A DNA stretch of 64,000 nt from DAHUXD01 sp963805495 (GTDB taxonomy: Bacteria > Acidobacteriota > Thermoanaerobaculia > UBA5066 > Gp7-AA6): NCBI GenBank assembly GCA_963805495.1, contig CAWDUQ010000004.1, forward strand, positions 248,001 through 312,000, written 5' to 3'. Both the position numbers and the translations under genes were made by a program. This document shows, in pieces, positions 23,300-31,903 of this stretch (its first letter is position 1; each line of letters starts with the position of its first letter). Under the pieces are notes generated by a model. It made no database searches. It had not been told where the DNA came from and saw only the letters and a program-made list of their open reading frames with translations.

Positions 23300-24724
23300 G
23301 TGAAGAGCGCAACCGGCTTGTCGGTGTCGGGTTCGATCGCGCGCCGAGGGCTCGTCGCCGCCCTCGTGTTCTCGGCCGGCTGCGCGCACCTGCCGTTCCG
23401 GCGATCGGCGAGCGAAACCGAGGCGCGCCTGGGCCAGAGCGGCCTGACCATGTCCACGCTCCAGGTCGAGGTTCTGCGCCTGGCGGACGACTACGTCAAC
23501 TCGGTCGCCCACGCCGCCGACCGCGCGGCCAAGAAGCTCGGGACGCGCCAGGCCGAGGTCGCGGCGCTGAAGTGGAAGATCGAGCAGGGGACGGCGGCCT
23601 ACGCCGACGCCACGGGCGAGAACCCGGTCTGGAACGCGCTGGACCTGACCGTGCTCGCCACGGTGTCGCGGATGACGCTCGAAAAACCGAAGTTCCAGAA
23701 GGAGTTCGGCAGCGCGGCGGCGCGCCTGGTCGCGGCCCACCAGCAGCTCGAGAAGAGCGCCTGGGCGCTGGTGGGGTCGTTTCTGTCAACCGAGCAGAGC
23801 CAGGAGCTGCGGGATCTCATCACCAAGTGGCGCGCCCAGAACCCCGACGAGGAGGACGCTGCGGGCGCGCGGTTTCGCGAGTTCGCCCTGAACCTCGGCC
23901 ATACGGCGCAGGCAGCCAGGGGTCGGCCTTCGAGCATCTTCAGCCTGCTCTACCTCGATCCCTTCGCCGGCCTCGATCCCACGACGGTCGCCATCGACCA
24001 GAGCCGCGAGCTCGCCGAGCGCGTCGTCGCCTACGCCGAGCGGGCGCCGACCCTGATGCGCTGGCAGGCGGAGCTGCTGGCGCTCCAGGTCGCCGAGCAG
24101 CCGGCGGCGCGGGGAGTCACGGAGGACCTCAATCGCACGTCCCTTTCGATCGAATCGATATCGAAGACGGCCGAGGGCATCCCCGAGCTCGTCGACGCGC
24201 AGCGCAAGGCCGCGATCGACCAGGTCTTCGTCGGGGTCGCCGCCGAGCGGCAGGCCATCCTCGCCGAGCTCGACGCGAAAGAAGCCACGATCCAGACGCT
24301 CCTCGGGCAGCTGCGGGAGACGATGAACGCCGGCGGCGAGATGGGCAGGTCGCTGACGGGGACGATTCAGTCGCTCGACGCCTTCGTCCGCTACGTGTCG
24401 CCGCCGCCCGACCCGAACGCGCCCCCCGCCAAGCCGGGCAAGCCGTTCGACCCGCTCGACTTCGGCAAGGCGGCCGTGGACGTCGGCGGAATGGCCCGCG
24501 ATCTCACGACGCTTCTGCGCTCGGCGAACGAGACCGCCCCCGCGCTGGCGAAGATCGGCCAGCAGACCGGAGACGATCTCAAGCGCGTCGTGGACCACGC
24601 GTTCTGGCGCGGCCTGATCCTGATCGTGGTGCTTCTGGCGGGCTCCGTGCCGGCCCGACTCGCCTATCGCGCGCTCGCTCGCCGGTACGAGCGCGCGCCC
24701 GGGTCGCCGGCCTCGCGGACGTGA
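23300..24724 (+). CDS. Predicted lipoprotein with long helical domain and C-terminal membrane anchor
   Basis: 474 aa. The N-terminus has a lipoprotein signal with Cys28 after LVFSAG. The body is strongly helical with few aromatic residues and contains likely coiled segments (for example IAAERQAIL- and LDAKEATIQTLLGQLRETM-like stretches). Near the C-terminus a hydrophobic helix (GLILIVVLLAGSVPARLAY) is followed by basic residues. GTG 23300 follows a purine-rich ribosome site. The stop overlaps the cytochrome gene (GTGA), so the two proteins are probably made together at the membrane. I do not recognise the family. Confidence 0.65.
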   Translation: MKSATGLSVSGSIARRGLVAALVFSAGCAHLPFRRSASETEARLGQSGLTMSTLQVEVLRLADDYVNSVAHAADRAAKKLGTRQAEVAALKWKIEQGTAAYADATGENPVWNALDLTVLATVSRMTLEKPKFQKEFGSAAARLVAAHQQLEKSAWALVGSFLSTEQSQELRDLITKWRAQNPDEEDAAGARFREFALNLGHTAQAARGRPSSIFSLLYLDPFAGLDPTTVAIDQSRELAERVVAYAERAPTLMRWQAELLALQVAEQPAARGVTEDLNRTSLSIESISKTAEGIPELVDAQRKAAIDQVFVGVAAERQAILAELDAKEATIQTLLGQLRETMNAGGEMGRSLTGTIQSLDAFVRYVSPPPDPNAPPAKPGKPFDPLDFGKAAVDVGGMARDLTTLLRSANETAPALAKIGQQTGDDLKRVVDHAFWRGLILIVVLLAGSVPARLAYRALARRYERAPGSPASRT

Positions 24725-27105
24725 AGCTCGCCGCGCCGCCCCGGACCCGGCCGGGGCGCGGGACCCTGACCCTTCTCCCGGCGGCCGCGCTGGCCCTGTC
24801 CGGCCTCGCGTGCCGGGGTGCCGAATCGTCCGGCGGCGCCGCCCCGCCGACGCCCGCGCCGCCGCTGGCGCAGGGCGCGACCTTCGTCGGACGCCAGGCC
24901 TGCGCTCCCTGCCACGCCACGGAGGACGCGCGATGGAAGGGCTCGCATCATGACCGGGCGATGGAAGAGGCGACGGCCGAAACCGTCCTCGGAAACTTCG
25001 ACGGCGCTTCGTTCACCCACTTCGGCGTGACGTCGACGTTCTTCAAGAAGGACGGGAAGTTCTTCGTCAAGACCGACGGCCCCGACGGGAAGCTCCACGA
25101 GTACCCCATCGCCTACACCTTCGGCGTGTATCCGCTGCAGCAGTACCTCATCGCGTTCCCGGGCGGCCGCTACCAGGCGCTCAACGTCTGCTGGGACGCA
25201 CGGCCGAAGAAGGACGGCGGCCAGCGCTGGTTCCATCTCTATCCGAAGGAAGAGGTGTCCTTCCGCGATCCGCTCCACTGGACCGGGGCCTACCAGAACT
25301 GGAACTTCATGTGCGCCGAGTGTCATTCGACCAACGTGAAGAAGGGCTACTCCGCCGCGACGAAGAGCTACGCGACGACCTGGTCGGAGCTCGACGTCTC
25401 CTGCGAGGCCTGCCACGGTCCGGGGTCTGCCCACGTGGCCTGGGCCGAGGCGGTGAAGGCCGGGCGGGCGCGTAAGGACGCGCCGGACAAGGGGATGGCC
25501 GTGACGCTCCAGGACCCCGTGCGCGCCTCCTGGGACATGGACATGAAGACCGGCATCGCAAAACGCAGCGCGCCCCGCACCTCGCGCATCGAGATCGAGA
25601 CCTGCGCGCGGTGCCACTCCCGGCGGTCGGTTGTCTCCGAGGACTACGTCTACGGGCAGCCCATTCTTCAGACCCACCGGCCGGCCCTCCTCGACGAGGG
25701 GCTCTATTTCGCCGACGGCCAGATCCAGGACGAGGTCTACGAGTACGGCTCGTTTCTCCAGAGCAAGATGTACGCCGCCGGCGTGACGTGCACCGACTGC
25801 CACGACGCCCACGACCTGAAGGTGAAGGGCTCGGCGGACCGCGTCTGCCTGGCCTGCCACCTGACGGAGAAGTTCGAATCGCCGAAGCACCACTTCCACA
25901 AGGCGACTTCGACCGGCGCGAGCTGCGTCGCCTGCCACATGCCGACCCGCAACTACATGGTCGTTCATGCGCGACGGGACCACAGCATTCGCATTCCCCG
26001 GCCGGACCTCTCGCTCACGCTCGGAACGCCGAACGCGTGCACGCAATGCCACCGGGACAAGTCGAACCGATGGGCGGCCGACGCGGCAAAGAAGTGGTGG
26101 GGCGAAAAGGTGCGGCAGGAGACCCACTACGGGGAAATCGCGCACGCCGGGCGCGAGGAGCTCGAGGGCGGCCAGTCGGCGCTCGCGGCGTTCGTCACGG
26201 ACGCCTCCCGGCCGGCCATCCGCCGGGCCACCGCCGCCTCGATGCTCGACCCTCGCAGTCCCGCGCCGCGTGCGGCTCTCGCCCGAGCGCTGTCGGACCC
26301 CGACCCCCTCGTCCGGCACGGCGCGCTGGCGGAGACGGGCGCTCTCGAGCCGAGCGAGCGGCTTCGGCTCGTTTCGCCCCTTCTGCGCGATCCCATCCGG
26401 ACGGTCCGGATCGAAGCGGCGCAGGCCCTGACGGCCCTTCCCGGGGAGGCGATGACGGCTTCCGAACGCGCCGATTTCGAGGTGGCGCTCGACGAGTACG
26501 TCAAGTCGCAGAATGTGGACGCCGACCGGGCAGAAGCCCACCTGAACCTCGGCGCGCTCGCAATGGCTCGCGGCGATCGGACGAAGGCCGAAGCCCAGTA
26601 CCGGGAGGCGATCGCACTCGGGCCGGCGCTCGGGGGAGGCTGGGCGAACCTCGCAGACCTCTACCGCGCGGAGGGGCGCGAGGCGGAGGCCGAGAAGACG
26701 CTGCGGGAGGGGATCGTCGCCGCTCCGAACGATCCCGGCCTTCATCACGCACTGGGCCTCGCCCTGGTACGGAAGAAGAGGCTGACGGAGGCCCTGGTGG
26801 AGCTTCGGCTGGCGGCCGAGCTTCCGCCGGAGCGCGTCCGCTACGACTACGTATACGGGATCGCTCTCGATTCGGTCGGCCAGACCCCGAAAGCGATTGA
26901 AGTTCTCGCCGCGGCCCACGCGCGTCACCCTGCCAACCGCGAAATCCTCGAAGCATTGGCGTCTTTTTCGGTGAAGGTGGGCAACCGAAAGGCCGCCATC
27001 GGCTACGCCGAGAAGCTCCTTGCCCTGGCCCCGCAGAGCGCGGAGGCGGCGGGTGTCCTCGAGTCGCTCCGCGGCGCCCCGCCGGCCCGATCGACCCCGC
27101 ACTGA
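24721..27105 (+). CDS. Eight-haem cytochrome c lipoprotein with HEAT-like and TPR regions
   Basis: 794 aa. Lipobox LSGLAC (Cys31). Eight CxxCH haem sites at about residues 61, 198, 228, 295, 357, 376, 402 and 440, as in the cytochrome c554 / octahaem families. Residues about 480-590 look HEAT-like (RRATAASMLDPRSP, LLRDPIRTVRIEAAQALTAL). The remainder has TPRs (DRAEAHLNLGALAMARGDRT, GGGWANLADLYRAEGREAEA, GLHHALGLALVRKKRLTEAL). The haem part probably transfers electrons or reduces a substrate outside the cytoplasmic membrane, and the repeats bind partners. Translationally coupled to the upstream lipoprotein. Substrate unknown; no cytochrome maturation genes are nearby. Confidence 0.85.
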   Translation: MKLAAPPRTRPGRGTLTLLPAAALALSGLACRGAESSGGAAPPTPAPPLAQGATFVGRQACAPCHATEDARWKGSHHDRAMEEATAETVLGNFDGASFTHFGVTSTFFKKDGKFFVKTDGPDGKLHEYPIAYTFGVYPLQQYLIAFPGGRYQALNVCWDARPKKDGGQRWFHLYPKEEVSFRDPLHWTGAYQNWNFMCAECHSTNVKKGYSAATKSYATTWSELDVSCEACHGPGSAHVAWAEAVKAGRARKDAPDKGMAVTLQDPVRASWDMDMKTGIAKRSAPRTSRIEIETCARCHSRRSVVSEDYVYGQPILQTHRPALLDEGLYFADGQIQDEVYEYGSFLQSKMYAAGVTCTDCHDAHDLKVKGSADRVCLACHLTEKFESPKHHFHKATSTGASCVACHMPTRNYMVVHARRDHSIRIPRPDLSLTLGTPNACTQCHRDKSNRWAADAAKKWWGEKVRQETHYGEIAHAGREELEGGQSALAAFVTDASRPAIRRATAASMLDPRSPAPRAALARALSDPDPLVRHGALAETGALEPSERLRLVSPLLRDPIRTVRIEAAQALTALPGEAMTASERADFEVALDEYVKSQNVDADRAEAHLNLGALAMARGDRTKAEAQYREAIALGPALGGGWANLADLYRAEGREAEAEKTLREGIVAAPNDPGLHHALGLALVRKKRLTEALVELRLAAELPPERVRYDYVYGIALDSVGQTPKAIEVLAAAHARHPANREILEALASFSVKVGNRKAAIGYAEKLLALAPQSAEAAGVLESLRGAPPARSTPH

Positions 27106-27164
27106 AGGCATCTGGGCGCGCCGGAATTGGCCCGGGTCACAATTCGATGGCTGCGCCAGCGGGG

Positions 27165-27170
27165 TAGACT
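27165..27170 (+). promoter_or_regulatory. -10 hexamer TAGACT upstream of the LEA-like gene
   Basis: TAGACT lies 26 nt before ATG 27197; the short leader carries AAGGAGG. No clear -35. Confidence 0.4.
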
Positions 27171-27196
27171 GCCGCCGGTCTGAAGGAGGCCACATC

Positions 27197-27769
27197 ATGA
27201 AACGTTGGATTCTTGCCGTGGGTTTGGTGGCGGCCTCGACGTTCGCCGCCGTTGCGCAGGAGTCGGCGCCCGCGCCGACGAAGAAGCCGTCCGAGTTCAA
27301 GAAGCTCGAGGAAGACGCGAGCCGCGACGCCAGGGAGGCGGCGAAGGACGCGGAGAAAGCCGGAAAAGACGTTGCCAGCGATGCGGGCAAGGCCGATCAG
27401 GCTGTCGACACCGATACGAAGAAGGCCGCCGCCGCCGTCGACAAGGACGCCGCGAAGGCCGGCAAGGCCGTCGGTAAGGACACGAAGAAGGCCGCCGCGG
27501 TCGTGGACAAGGACGCGGCGAAGACCGGCAAGACCGTCGGCGCCGAGACGAAGAAGGTCGCGAAGGACGTCGGCCAGGGCGCCTCGAAGGCCGGGAAGGC
27601 CGTGGCGACCGACGCGACCAAAGCCGGCGATGCGGCCGTCGCAGGCGCGACGGAGGCCGGGAAGGCCGTGGGCACGGAAGCCACGAAGGCCGGAGACGCC
27701 GTCTCCGACGAGGCGAAGAAGGTCACGGACAAGGACAAGGCCGCGCCGAAGCCGACCCCGCATTCCTGA
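27197..27769 (+). CDS. Secreted LEA-like Ala/Lys-rich repeat protein
   Basis: 190 aa. Signal peptide (MKRWILAVGLVAASTFAAVA), then a mature part built almost only of Ala, Lys, Asp, Gly, Thr and Val in imperfect 11-residue units (DKDAAKAGKAV, DKDAAKTGKTV, ATDATKAGDAA, GTEATKAGDAV). This is the composition and periodicity of group 3 LEA proteins and of some histone H1-like proteins. With an export signal it is more likely an envelope stress or desiccation-related protein. ATG 27197 has AAGGAGG. A long open frame on the opposite strand here is a product of the skewed composition. Confidence 0.7.
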   Translation: MKRWILAVGLVAASTFAAVAQESAPAPTKKPSEFKKLEEDASRDAREAAKDAEKAGKDVASDAGKADQAVDTDTKKAAAAVDKDAAKAGKAVGKDTKKAAAVVDKDAAKTGKTVGAETKKVAKDVGQGASKAGKAVATDATKAGDAAVAGATEAGKAVGTEATKAGDAVSDEAKKVTDKDKAAPKPTPHS

Positions 27770-27858
27770 GCCTGGGCCGGCGGGATCGGATCTCGGGCCG
27801 CTCCCGGAACGGAAGCTCTCGTGTCCGGTCACCGAAGTTTGATGGCGCCATCGTGTGT

Positions 27859-27908
27859 CGGGGCGGCCCGTGCGGCCGCCCGCGGGCGGGGACAAGCCCC
27901 GCCCCTAC
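27859..27908. repeat. Double-palindrome GTAGGGGC repeat, copy B
   Basis: GGGGCGGCC/GGCCGCCC hairpin followed by GGGCGGGG-ACAAG-CCCCGCCC and CTAC, the same order as copy A at 2564-2608. Lies in the gap between the LEA-like gene and the AI-2E permease gene end. Confidence 0.75.
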
Positions 27909-27944
27909 GACCGTCCGCCCTATGGCGGCCTCCGTTACGGAAAA

Positions 27945-29063
27945 CTAGCCGGCGGCCTCCGCCGACTTCTCCGGCCCCTTCTTCTTGTTGAAGTGGGGCA
28001 GGTCCGGCTCGCCGAGCAGGCGGGCCATGCCCTCCCAGCCCTTGACGTGCTCGCACACGACCTTGATCGCCGAAGTCAGCGGCACGGCGAGGACGGCCCC
28101 CGAGATGCCCCAGATCGTGCCCCAGAAGATGAAAGCGATCATCACCGTCAGCGGGAAGAGACGCACCTTGTTGCCCACGATGAACGGCGTCAGCACATTG
28201 CCCTCGAGGAACTGCATCAGGCTGTAGACGAGCAGGACGAGCAGGGCCTTTTCGCCGTCGTACTGGAAGTACGCCACGGCCACGGCCGGCACCGTCGACA
28301 GGATGACCCCGACGTAGGGGAGCAGGACGGCGACGCCGGCGATCGGTCCGAGGACGTAGTAGTAGTCGACGCGCAGGAGCATGAGTCCGAGCGTGGTCGC
28401 CCCGGCCATGATGAGCATCACGAACGAGAGCCCGAGGGCGTAGGCGGTCATCGTCCGCGAGATCGCCCCCGTCACGTCCGACTCGCCCAGGCGCTCGCTG
28501 CGCGTGAGCATGCCGGCGAGCACCCGGCCGAACTTCTCCCGGTCCTTGAGCATGAAAAAGGTCAGGAACGGGATCGTCGCGGCGTACAGGAAGATCCCGA
28601 CCGTCGCCCCGAGACGCGCCACGAAGGCGCGCGTCGTTTCGAGCTGGGACTCGGTGAGCTTGACCTCGCGCACCCCGGGGGTGTCGGCCGGGAGGATCGA
28701 ACCCATCCGCTCGCGCACCTTGTTGACGAAGTCGGTGACGCCGGCGAGCAGGTCGCGGATGCGCGTCTGATATCGCGGTAGCTCCGCGAAGAACTGGTTG
28801 ATCTGGCCCGTGACGTTGATGACGAGGAGCGCCAGTCCCCCCGTGATGACGAAGAGGATGAGCAGGATCGCCGCCACGCGTGGCACGCCGGCCCGCTCGA
28901 GGAGGGAGACGAAGGGCCGCAGGGCGAAGGACAGGAAGAGCGCGAACGCCAGCGGGACGAGGAGCGGCTGTCCGTAGTAGAGCAGGCCGACGACCGCGGC
29001 CGCCGTGATGGCGCCGAAACCCGAGACGCGTCCGGAAGAGGGCTCGTCGACCCCGGGCCGCAC
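27945..29063 (-). CDS. AI-2E transporter (PerM/YdiK-like) family permease
   Basis: About 372 aa. Seven to eight helices with the family pattern: LLYYGQPLLVPLAFALFLSF, a long periplasmic or cytoplasmic helical stretch, then FLYAATIPFLTFFMLKDREK, the glycine-rich LPYVGVILSTVPAVAVAYFQ and FLEGNVLTPFIVGNKVRLFP, which is highly typical. Members include AI-2 exporters and Na+/H+ antiporters, so the substrate is open. Start GTG 29063; a TTG at 29069 is in frame but lies in the A-tract of the preceding terminator. No ribosome site seen. Confidence 0.88.
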   Translation of the reverse strand: MRPGVDEPSSGRVSGFGAITAAAVVGLLYYGQPLLVPLAFALFLSFALRPFVSLLERAGVPRVAAILLILFVITGGLALLVINVTGQINQFFAELPRYQTRIRDLLAGVTDFVNKVRERMGSILPADTPGVREVKLTESQLETTRAFVARLGATVGIFLYAATIPFLTFFMLKDREKFGRVLAGMLTRSERLGESDVTGAISRTMTAYALGLSFVMLIMAGATTLGLMLLRVDYYYVLGPIAGVAVLLPYVGVILSTVPAVAVAYFQYDGEKALLVLLVYSLMQFLEGNVLTPFIVGNKVRLFPLTVMIAFIFWGTIWGISGAVLAVPLTSAIKVVCEHVKGWEGMARLLGEPDLPHFNKKKGPEKSAEAAG

Positions 29064-29067
29064 CGTC

Positions 29068-29094
29068 AAAAAACCCCCTCGGGGGGAGGGGGTT
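29068..29094 (-). terminator. Rho-independent terminator after the ompA-like gene
   Basis: On the minus strand AACCCCCTC, a 5-nt loop and GAGGGGGTT, followed by a T tract (TTTTTT counting the stem end). It stands 30 nt downstream of the OmpA-family stop and abuts the start of the AI-2E permease gene, which therefore needs its own transcription or read-through. Confidence 0.75.
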
Positions 29095-29124
29095 GGGTTG
29101 AGGCGCGTTCGGGGGTCTTCTCGA

Positions 29125-30498
29125 TCACGTTCCAGAGACGAGTGTTACCACAATCTGGGCCCGGCGGTTCTTCATCTTTCCGTCGGCCGTCGCGTTGTCG
29201 TAGGCCGGCTCGGCCGCGCCCTTGGAAGCCGTCGAAATCCGGGCGGGGTCAATGCCGTGGCGGGTGACGAGGTAGTCCTTGGCCGCCTGGGCGCGCTTGG
29301 AGCCGAGCTCCACGTTCGCCGACTCCGTTCCCGTGTTGTCCGTGTAGCCGGTGACGACCGCCGTCGAGTTCAGGTCGTTCTTCATTCGGAGGGCGACGCC
29401 GTCGAGGACCGCCTTGGCGATGTTCGTCAGGCGGGCGCTCTTGCCGTCGAAGAAGATCTCGTCCGACGTCGACCGGGGCGCCGGGCGCGGGGGCGGCGGG
29501 GAGGTCATGGTCACCGGGGGCGCCACCACGGGCGCGGGCTCGACGACCGGCTCGGGCGCCGGAACGACGACGGGCGGCGGCGGAGCGGGCGGCCACGCGG
29601 CATACGTGACTCCGAGGATCCCGCCGAACGGGTTCGGGTTGACGCCGTGCGTGAAGAGCATCGTCAGATTGGAGTTGAAGGCCGCCGAGAGGGCCCAGCC
29701 GGACTGGCCGAACCAGATCCGGGCGCCCGCGAGGAGCATGGCCCAGTCGGGCTCCGGGTTGTCACCGCCGTCGGGCACGTTGTAGTACGTCTCCGCGATG
29801 AAATGGATGAGCGGCGCCACGGGAATCTCGGCGCCGACGCCGAAACGCAGAAGGTTGGGCACCCGGACGTCGTTGTCCTGCTCGCCCGCCAGCGTGTACG
29901 AAATCATGCCCGTAAACCACGACTTCGAAACCGCGCCGCCCCATTCCCAGTCGGTGCGGGGGGAGTTGACCGCCTCGATCTGGTTCCCGTTGCCGGACTG
30001 GACGACCGGATCGCCCACCGGGATGTGGGCGGCCAGCCAGCCGGCGACACGGAAGTCCTGATCGGCCTCCGAGTGGAAGTTGAACTTCGTGCCCACCCGG
30101 ATCTTCGTTCCTTCGCTCGCCGAGAACGGGCCGACGATCCCGATGCCGTTGATGTACCCGGCGTCCCAGCCGCCGCCGCTGCGGGTGACCTGGGCGCCGC
30201 CGGACACGAAGATCGACCACCAGTTCGTCAGGCCGAGGCCCACCGAAGCGTTACCGCCATACTGCGCGAAGTAGCGCGTCTGGTCGGGCTGACTAGGGTA
30301 GTACTCGCCGGCCGTTCGAGCTGCGTACCAGCCGTAGAAGCCGAGAGTGAACTGGCCGGCGCGCGGGTTGTCGGCCGTCGACATCGTGAAGAGCCCGACG
30401 TCTCCGTTGGCGTTCGGGGCGACGACCGCGGGCTGCCCGAAGGCGGCGGCGGTCAGGCAGATCAGCATCCCGAAGAGCACGGTCCGCTTCGCCATCAT
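29125..30498 (-). CDS. OmpA-family outer-membrane protein
   Basis: 457 aa. Signal peptide (to about residue 21, AAAFGQ), an N-terminal beta-barrel of about 280 residues (GQFTLGFYGWYAART, NASVGLGLTNWWSIFVSGG, MISYTLAGEQDND), a Pro-rich linker (PAPPPPVVVPAPEPVVEPAP), then a C-terminal OmpA peptidoglycan-binding domain with VTGYTDNTGTESANVELGSK, RAQAAKDYLV and KNRRAQIVV. It anchors the outer membrane to the wall. ATG 30498 is preceded by AAGGAGA and a recognisable promoter; an ATG at 30609 upstream is rejected. Ends in a good terminator, so it is monocistronic. Confidence 0.9.
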   Translation of the reverse strand: MMAKRTVLFGMLICLTAAAFGQPAVVAPNANGDVGLFTMSTADNPRAGQFTLGFYGWYAARTAGEYYPSQPDQTRYFAQYGGNASVGLGLTNWWSIFVSGGAQVTRSGGGWDAGYINGIGIVGPFSASEGTKIRVGTKFNFHSEADQDFRVAGWLAAHIPVGDPVVQSGNGNQIEAVNSPRTDWEWGGAVSKSWFTGMISYTLAGEQDNDVRVPNLLRFGVGAEIPVAPLIHFIAETYYNVPDGGDNPEPDWAMLLAGARIWFGQSGWALSAAFNSNLTMLFTHGVNPNPFGGILGVTYAAWPPAPPPPVVVPAPEPVVEPAPVVAPPVTMTSPPPPRPAPRSTSDEIFFDGKSARLTNIAKAVLDGVALRMKNDLNSTAVVTGYTDNTGTESANVELGSKRAQAAKDYLVTRHGIDPARISTASKGAAEPAYDNATADGKMKNRRAQIVVTLVSGT

Positions 30499-30546
30499 GA
30501 AAATGTCTCCTTTCGAGCCCGGTCGGGGGAAACGTAGCTGCCGAAT

Positions 30547-30575
30547 AGAATAAGCCAAAAGTGGCCTATTGCCAA
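30547..30575 (-). promoter_or_regulatory. Promoter of the ompA-like gene
   Basis: Minus strand: TTGGCA (30575-30570), 17-nt spacer, TATTCT (30552-30547). Expected start near 30540, giving a leader of about 42 nt with AAGGAGA. Confidence 0.7.
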
Positions 30576-30780
30576 ACATCTTCTGCTCGTACAGGGGTAT
30601 ACCGTCCATCCGGTCAGGTGCCGGGGGGGTCCCGGCTGTGGGCCGAGTTGAAGCTGTCGGCCGGACGATCGAGGCGAATCGAGCTTTTGGGCTTGCGGCG
30701 TCCGGCCGAGCTTACTCGCCCTCAGGCGCAGCGTCGTCCGATGATGGCCCCGGGCGCCAGAACCCTTTCTTCGCGGCACG

Positions 30781-30846
30781 GCCCCATCCGTTCGCGGCGC
30801 GGAAAGTCTCCCGACCGAAGGGAGCGAGGAGGTCCGCGCCGCGGGA
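30781..30846. repeat. Nested palindrome, repeat family 2, copy 1
   Basis: Outer arms CGCGGCGCGGA (30793-30803) and TCCGCGCCGCG (30833-30843), with inner arms around TCTCCC and GGGAG. Bases 30781-30811 match the reverse complement of 32063-32093 at 27 of 31 positions, and both copies continue with GCGCCGCGGGAGCGA. Confidence 0.65.
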
Positions 30847-30949
30847 GCGAAGCGCGAAGTGAAGGGCCAGGCCTGCGGTCGAGCGCCGTCCGCGAGCCGC
30901 AGGCCGGTGCGCCGGTGGCGCAGGCCCGGAACGCAGCGCGCAGCGACGT

Positions 30950-31903
30950 CTATACCTTCGGCTGCATCACCAGGGACATCTTGTCCTGGAAGGTCTTCAT
31001 GATGGCCGGCCCGCGGATCGAGGAGATGGCCTTCTCGGTGTAGCGGATCAGGTCTCGCACGGCTTCGACGCCTCGGCCTCGGTCGATTTCGGCGAGCGCC
31101 TGCTTGTAGGGGCGGTCGAGGCCCGGGAGGTTTGATTCACCGACGGCGGTCTCGGCCTCCTGCTTGACCCGGGTGCAGAGGATCATGAGGATCTTCTTTT
31201 CGTCGCCGAGGACGCCCGCCGCGGTGGCCGCGGTGGCGATCGACGCGATCGAGACGGGTCCGCCGACCGCCGGCGCGCCCCGGGGCGCCGCCGCCGGAGC
31301 GAAGGCGCTCGCGGCCGCAGGGAAGGCCGGGGCGGCTGCCGCCGCCGAGATGGCGCGGGCGGCCGCCTCGCGGGAGCGCATCTCGACGAGTTCCGCCGTG
31401 ACGAGGCCGTAGAGGATCTTCGCCGTATCGAAGGAATTCGAGTTCGTCGCTCGCGCGAGGTCCTCGACGGACTTCCGGCTGTCGATGAACATCACGAGGT
31501 TCCACTCCGGAGGCGACAGCGTGATCGGCTCGCCGACCTCGCGCGGCTTGAGCGTCGGGACGTATTCGACCCCCGGGATCTTGCGGGCGAGCACTTTCCA
31601 CTCGTCGAGCCTCCGGGCGGCCTCCATGAGAAGGGACGTGTTCGTCTTCTCGATCGTGACCGAGTCGGCTTCCTTGCCGGGGGTGAACTGGAAGTCCCCG
31701 GTCGACCAGATCGCCAGGGCGTAAACGGCCTCCTCGCCCGTGAGGGGCCCGAGCTCGGCGTGCACGATCCGCCCGTTGCGCAGGTAGATGAAGCCCCGCT
31801 CCGATCCCCGGACGAGCATGAACATCCCGGTCTTCCCCGAGACTGAGACGAGCTGGATGATGTCGGGGACCGGGAGCTCCTGGATGGAACCCTGGAACGA
31901 CAT
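30950..31903 (-). CDS. DUF4388 (PATAN-type) domain protein
   Basis: 317 aa cytoplasmic protein. The N-terminal DUF4388 domain is clear: MSFQGSIQELPVPDIIQLVS, GKTGMFMLVRGSERGFIYLR, NGRIVHAELGPLTGEEAVYA and STGDFQFTPG. A second winged-helix-like segment follows (VMFIDSRKSVEDLARATNSN, then SFDTAKILYGLVTAELVE), then an Ala/Pro-rich linker (about 180-225) and a helical C-terminal domain. DUF4388 proteins often act with two-component, motility or gliding systems. TAGCAT ends 9 nt before ATG 31903, so the transcript probably has almost no leader. Confidence 0.8.
   Translation of the reverse strand: MSFQGSIQELPVPDIIQLVSVSGKTGMFMLVRGSERGFIYLRNGRIVHAELGPLTGEEAVYALAIWSTGDFQFTPGKEADSVTIEKTNTSLLMEAARRLDEWKVLARKIPGVEYVPTLKPREVGEPITLSPPEWNLVMFIDSRKSVEDLARATNSNSFDTAKILYGLVTAELVEMRSREAAARAISAAAAAPAFPAAASAFAPAAAPRGAPAVGGPVSIASIATAATAAGVLGDEKKILMILCTRVKQEAETAVGESNLPGLDRPYKQALAEIDRGRGVEAVRDLIRYTEKAISSIRGPAIMKTFQDKMSLVMQPKV

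Larger units (their letters stand above)
30499..30949. other. Intergenic region of about 450 bases
   Basis: Upstream of the minus-strand ompA-like gene and downstream of the minus-strand DUF4388 gene. It holds the ompA promoter (30547-30575) and a nested palindrome of repeat family 2 (30781-30846). Open frames here have no ribosome site and composition unlike real genes. I see no structured RNA that I recognise. Confidence 0.6.

Noticed and set aside
24664..27390. A 908-codon minus-strand open frame
   Set aside because: Antisense to the multihaem cytochrome; it has no haem or other motif.
27397..27738. A hydrophobic minus-strand frame inside the LEA-like gene
   Set aside because: The Ala/Lys 11-mer repeats read backwards as Ala/Ser/Phe/Val-rich; it is a by-product of composition.
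30561..31043. Plus-strand frames in the ompA upstream gap
   Set aside because: No ribosome site, Arg/Gly/Pro-rich composition and overlap with the ompA promoter and a palindromic repeat.
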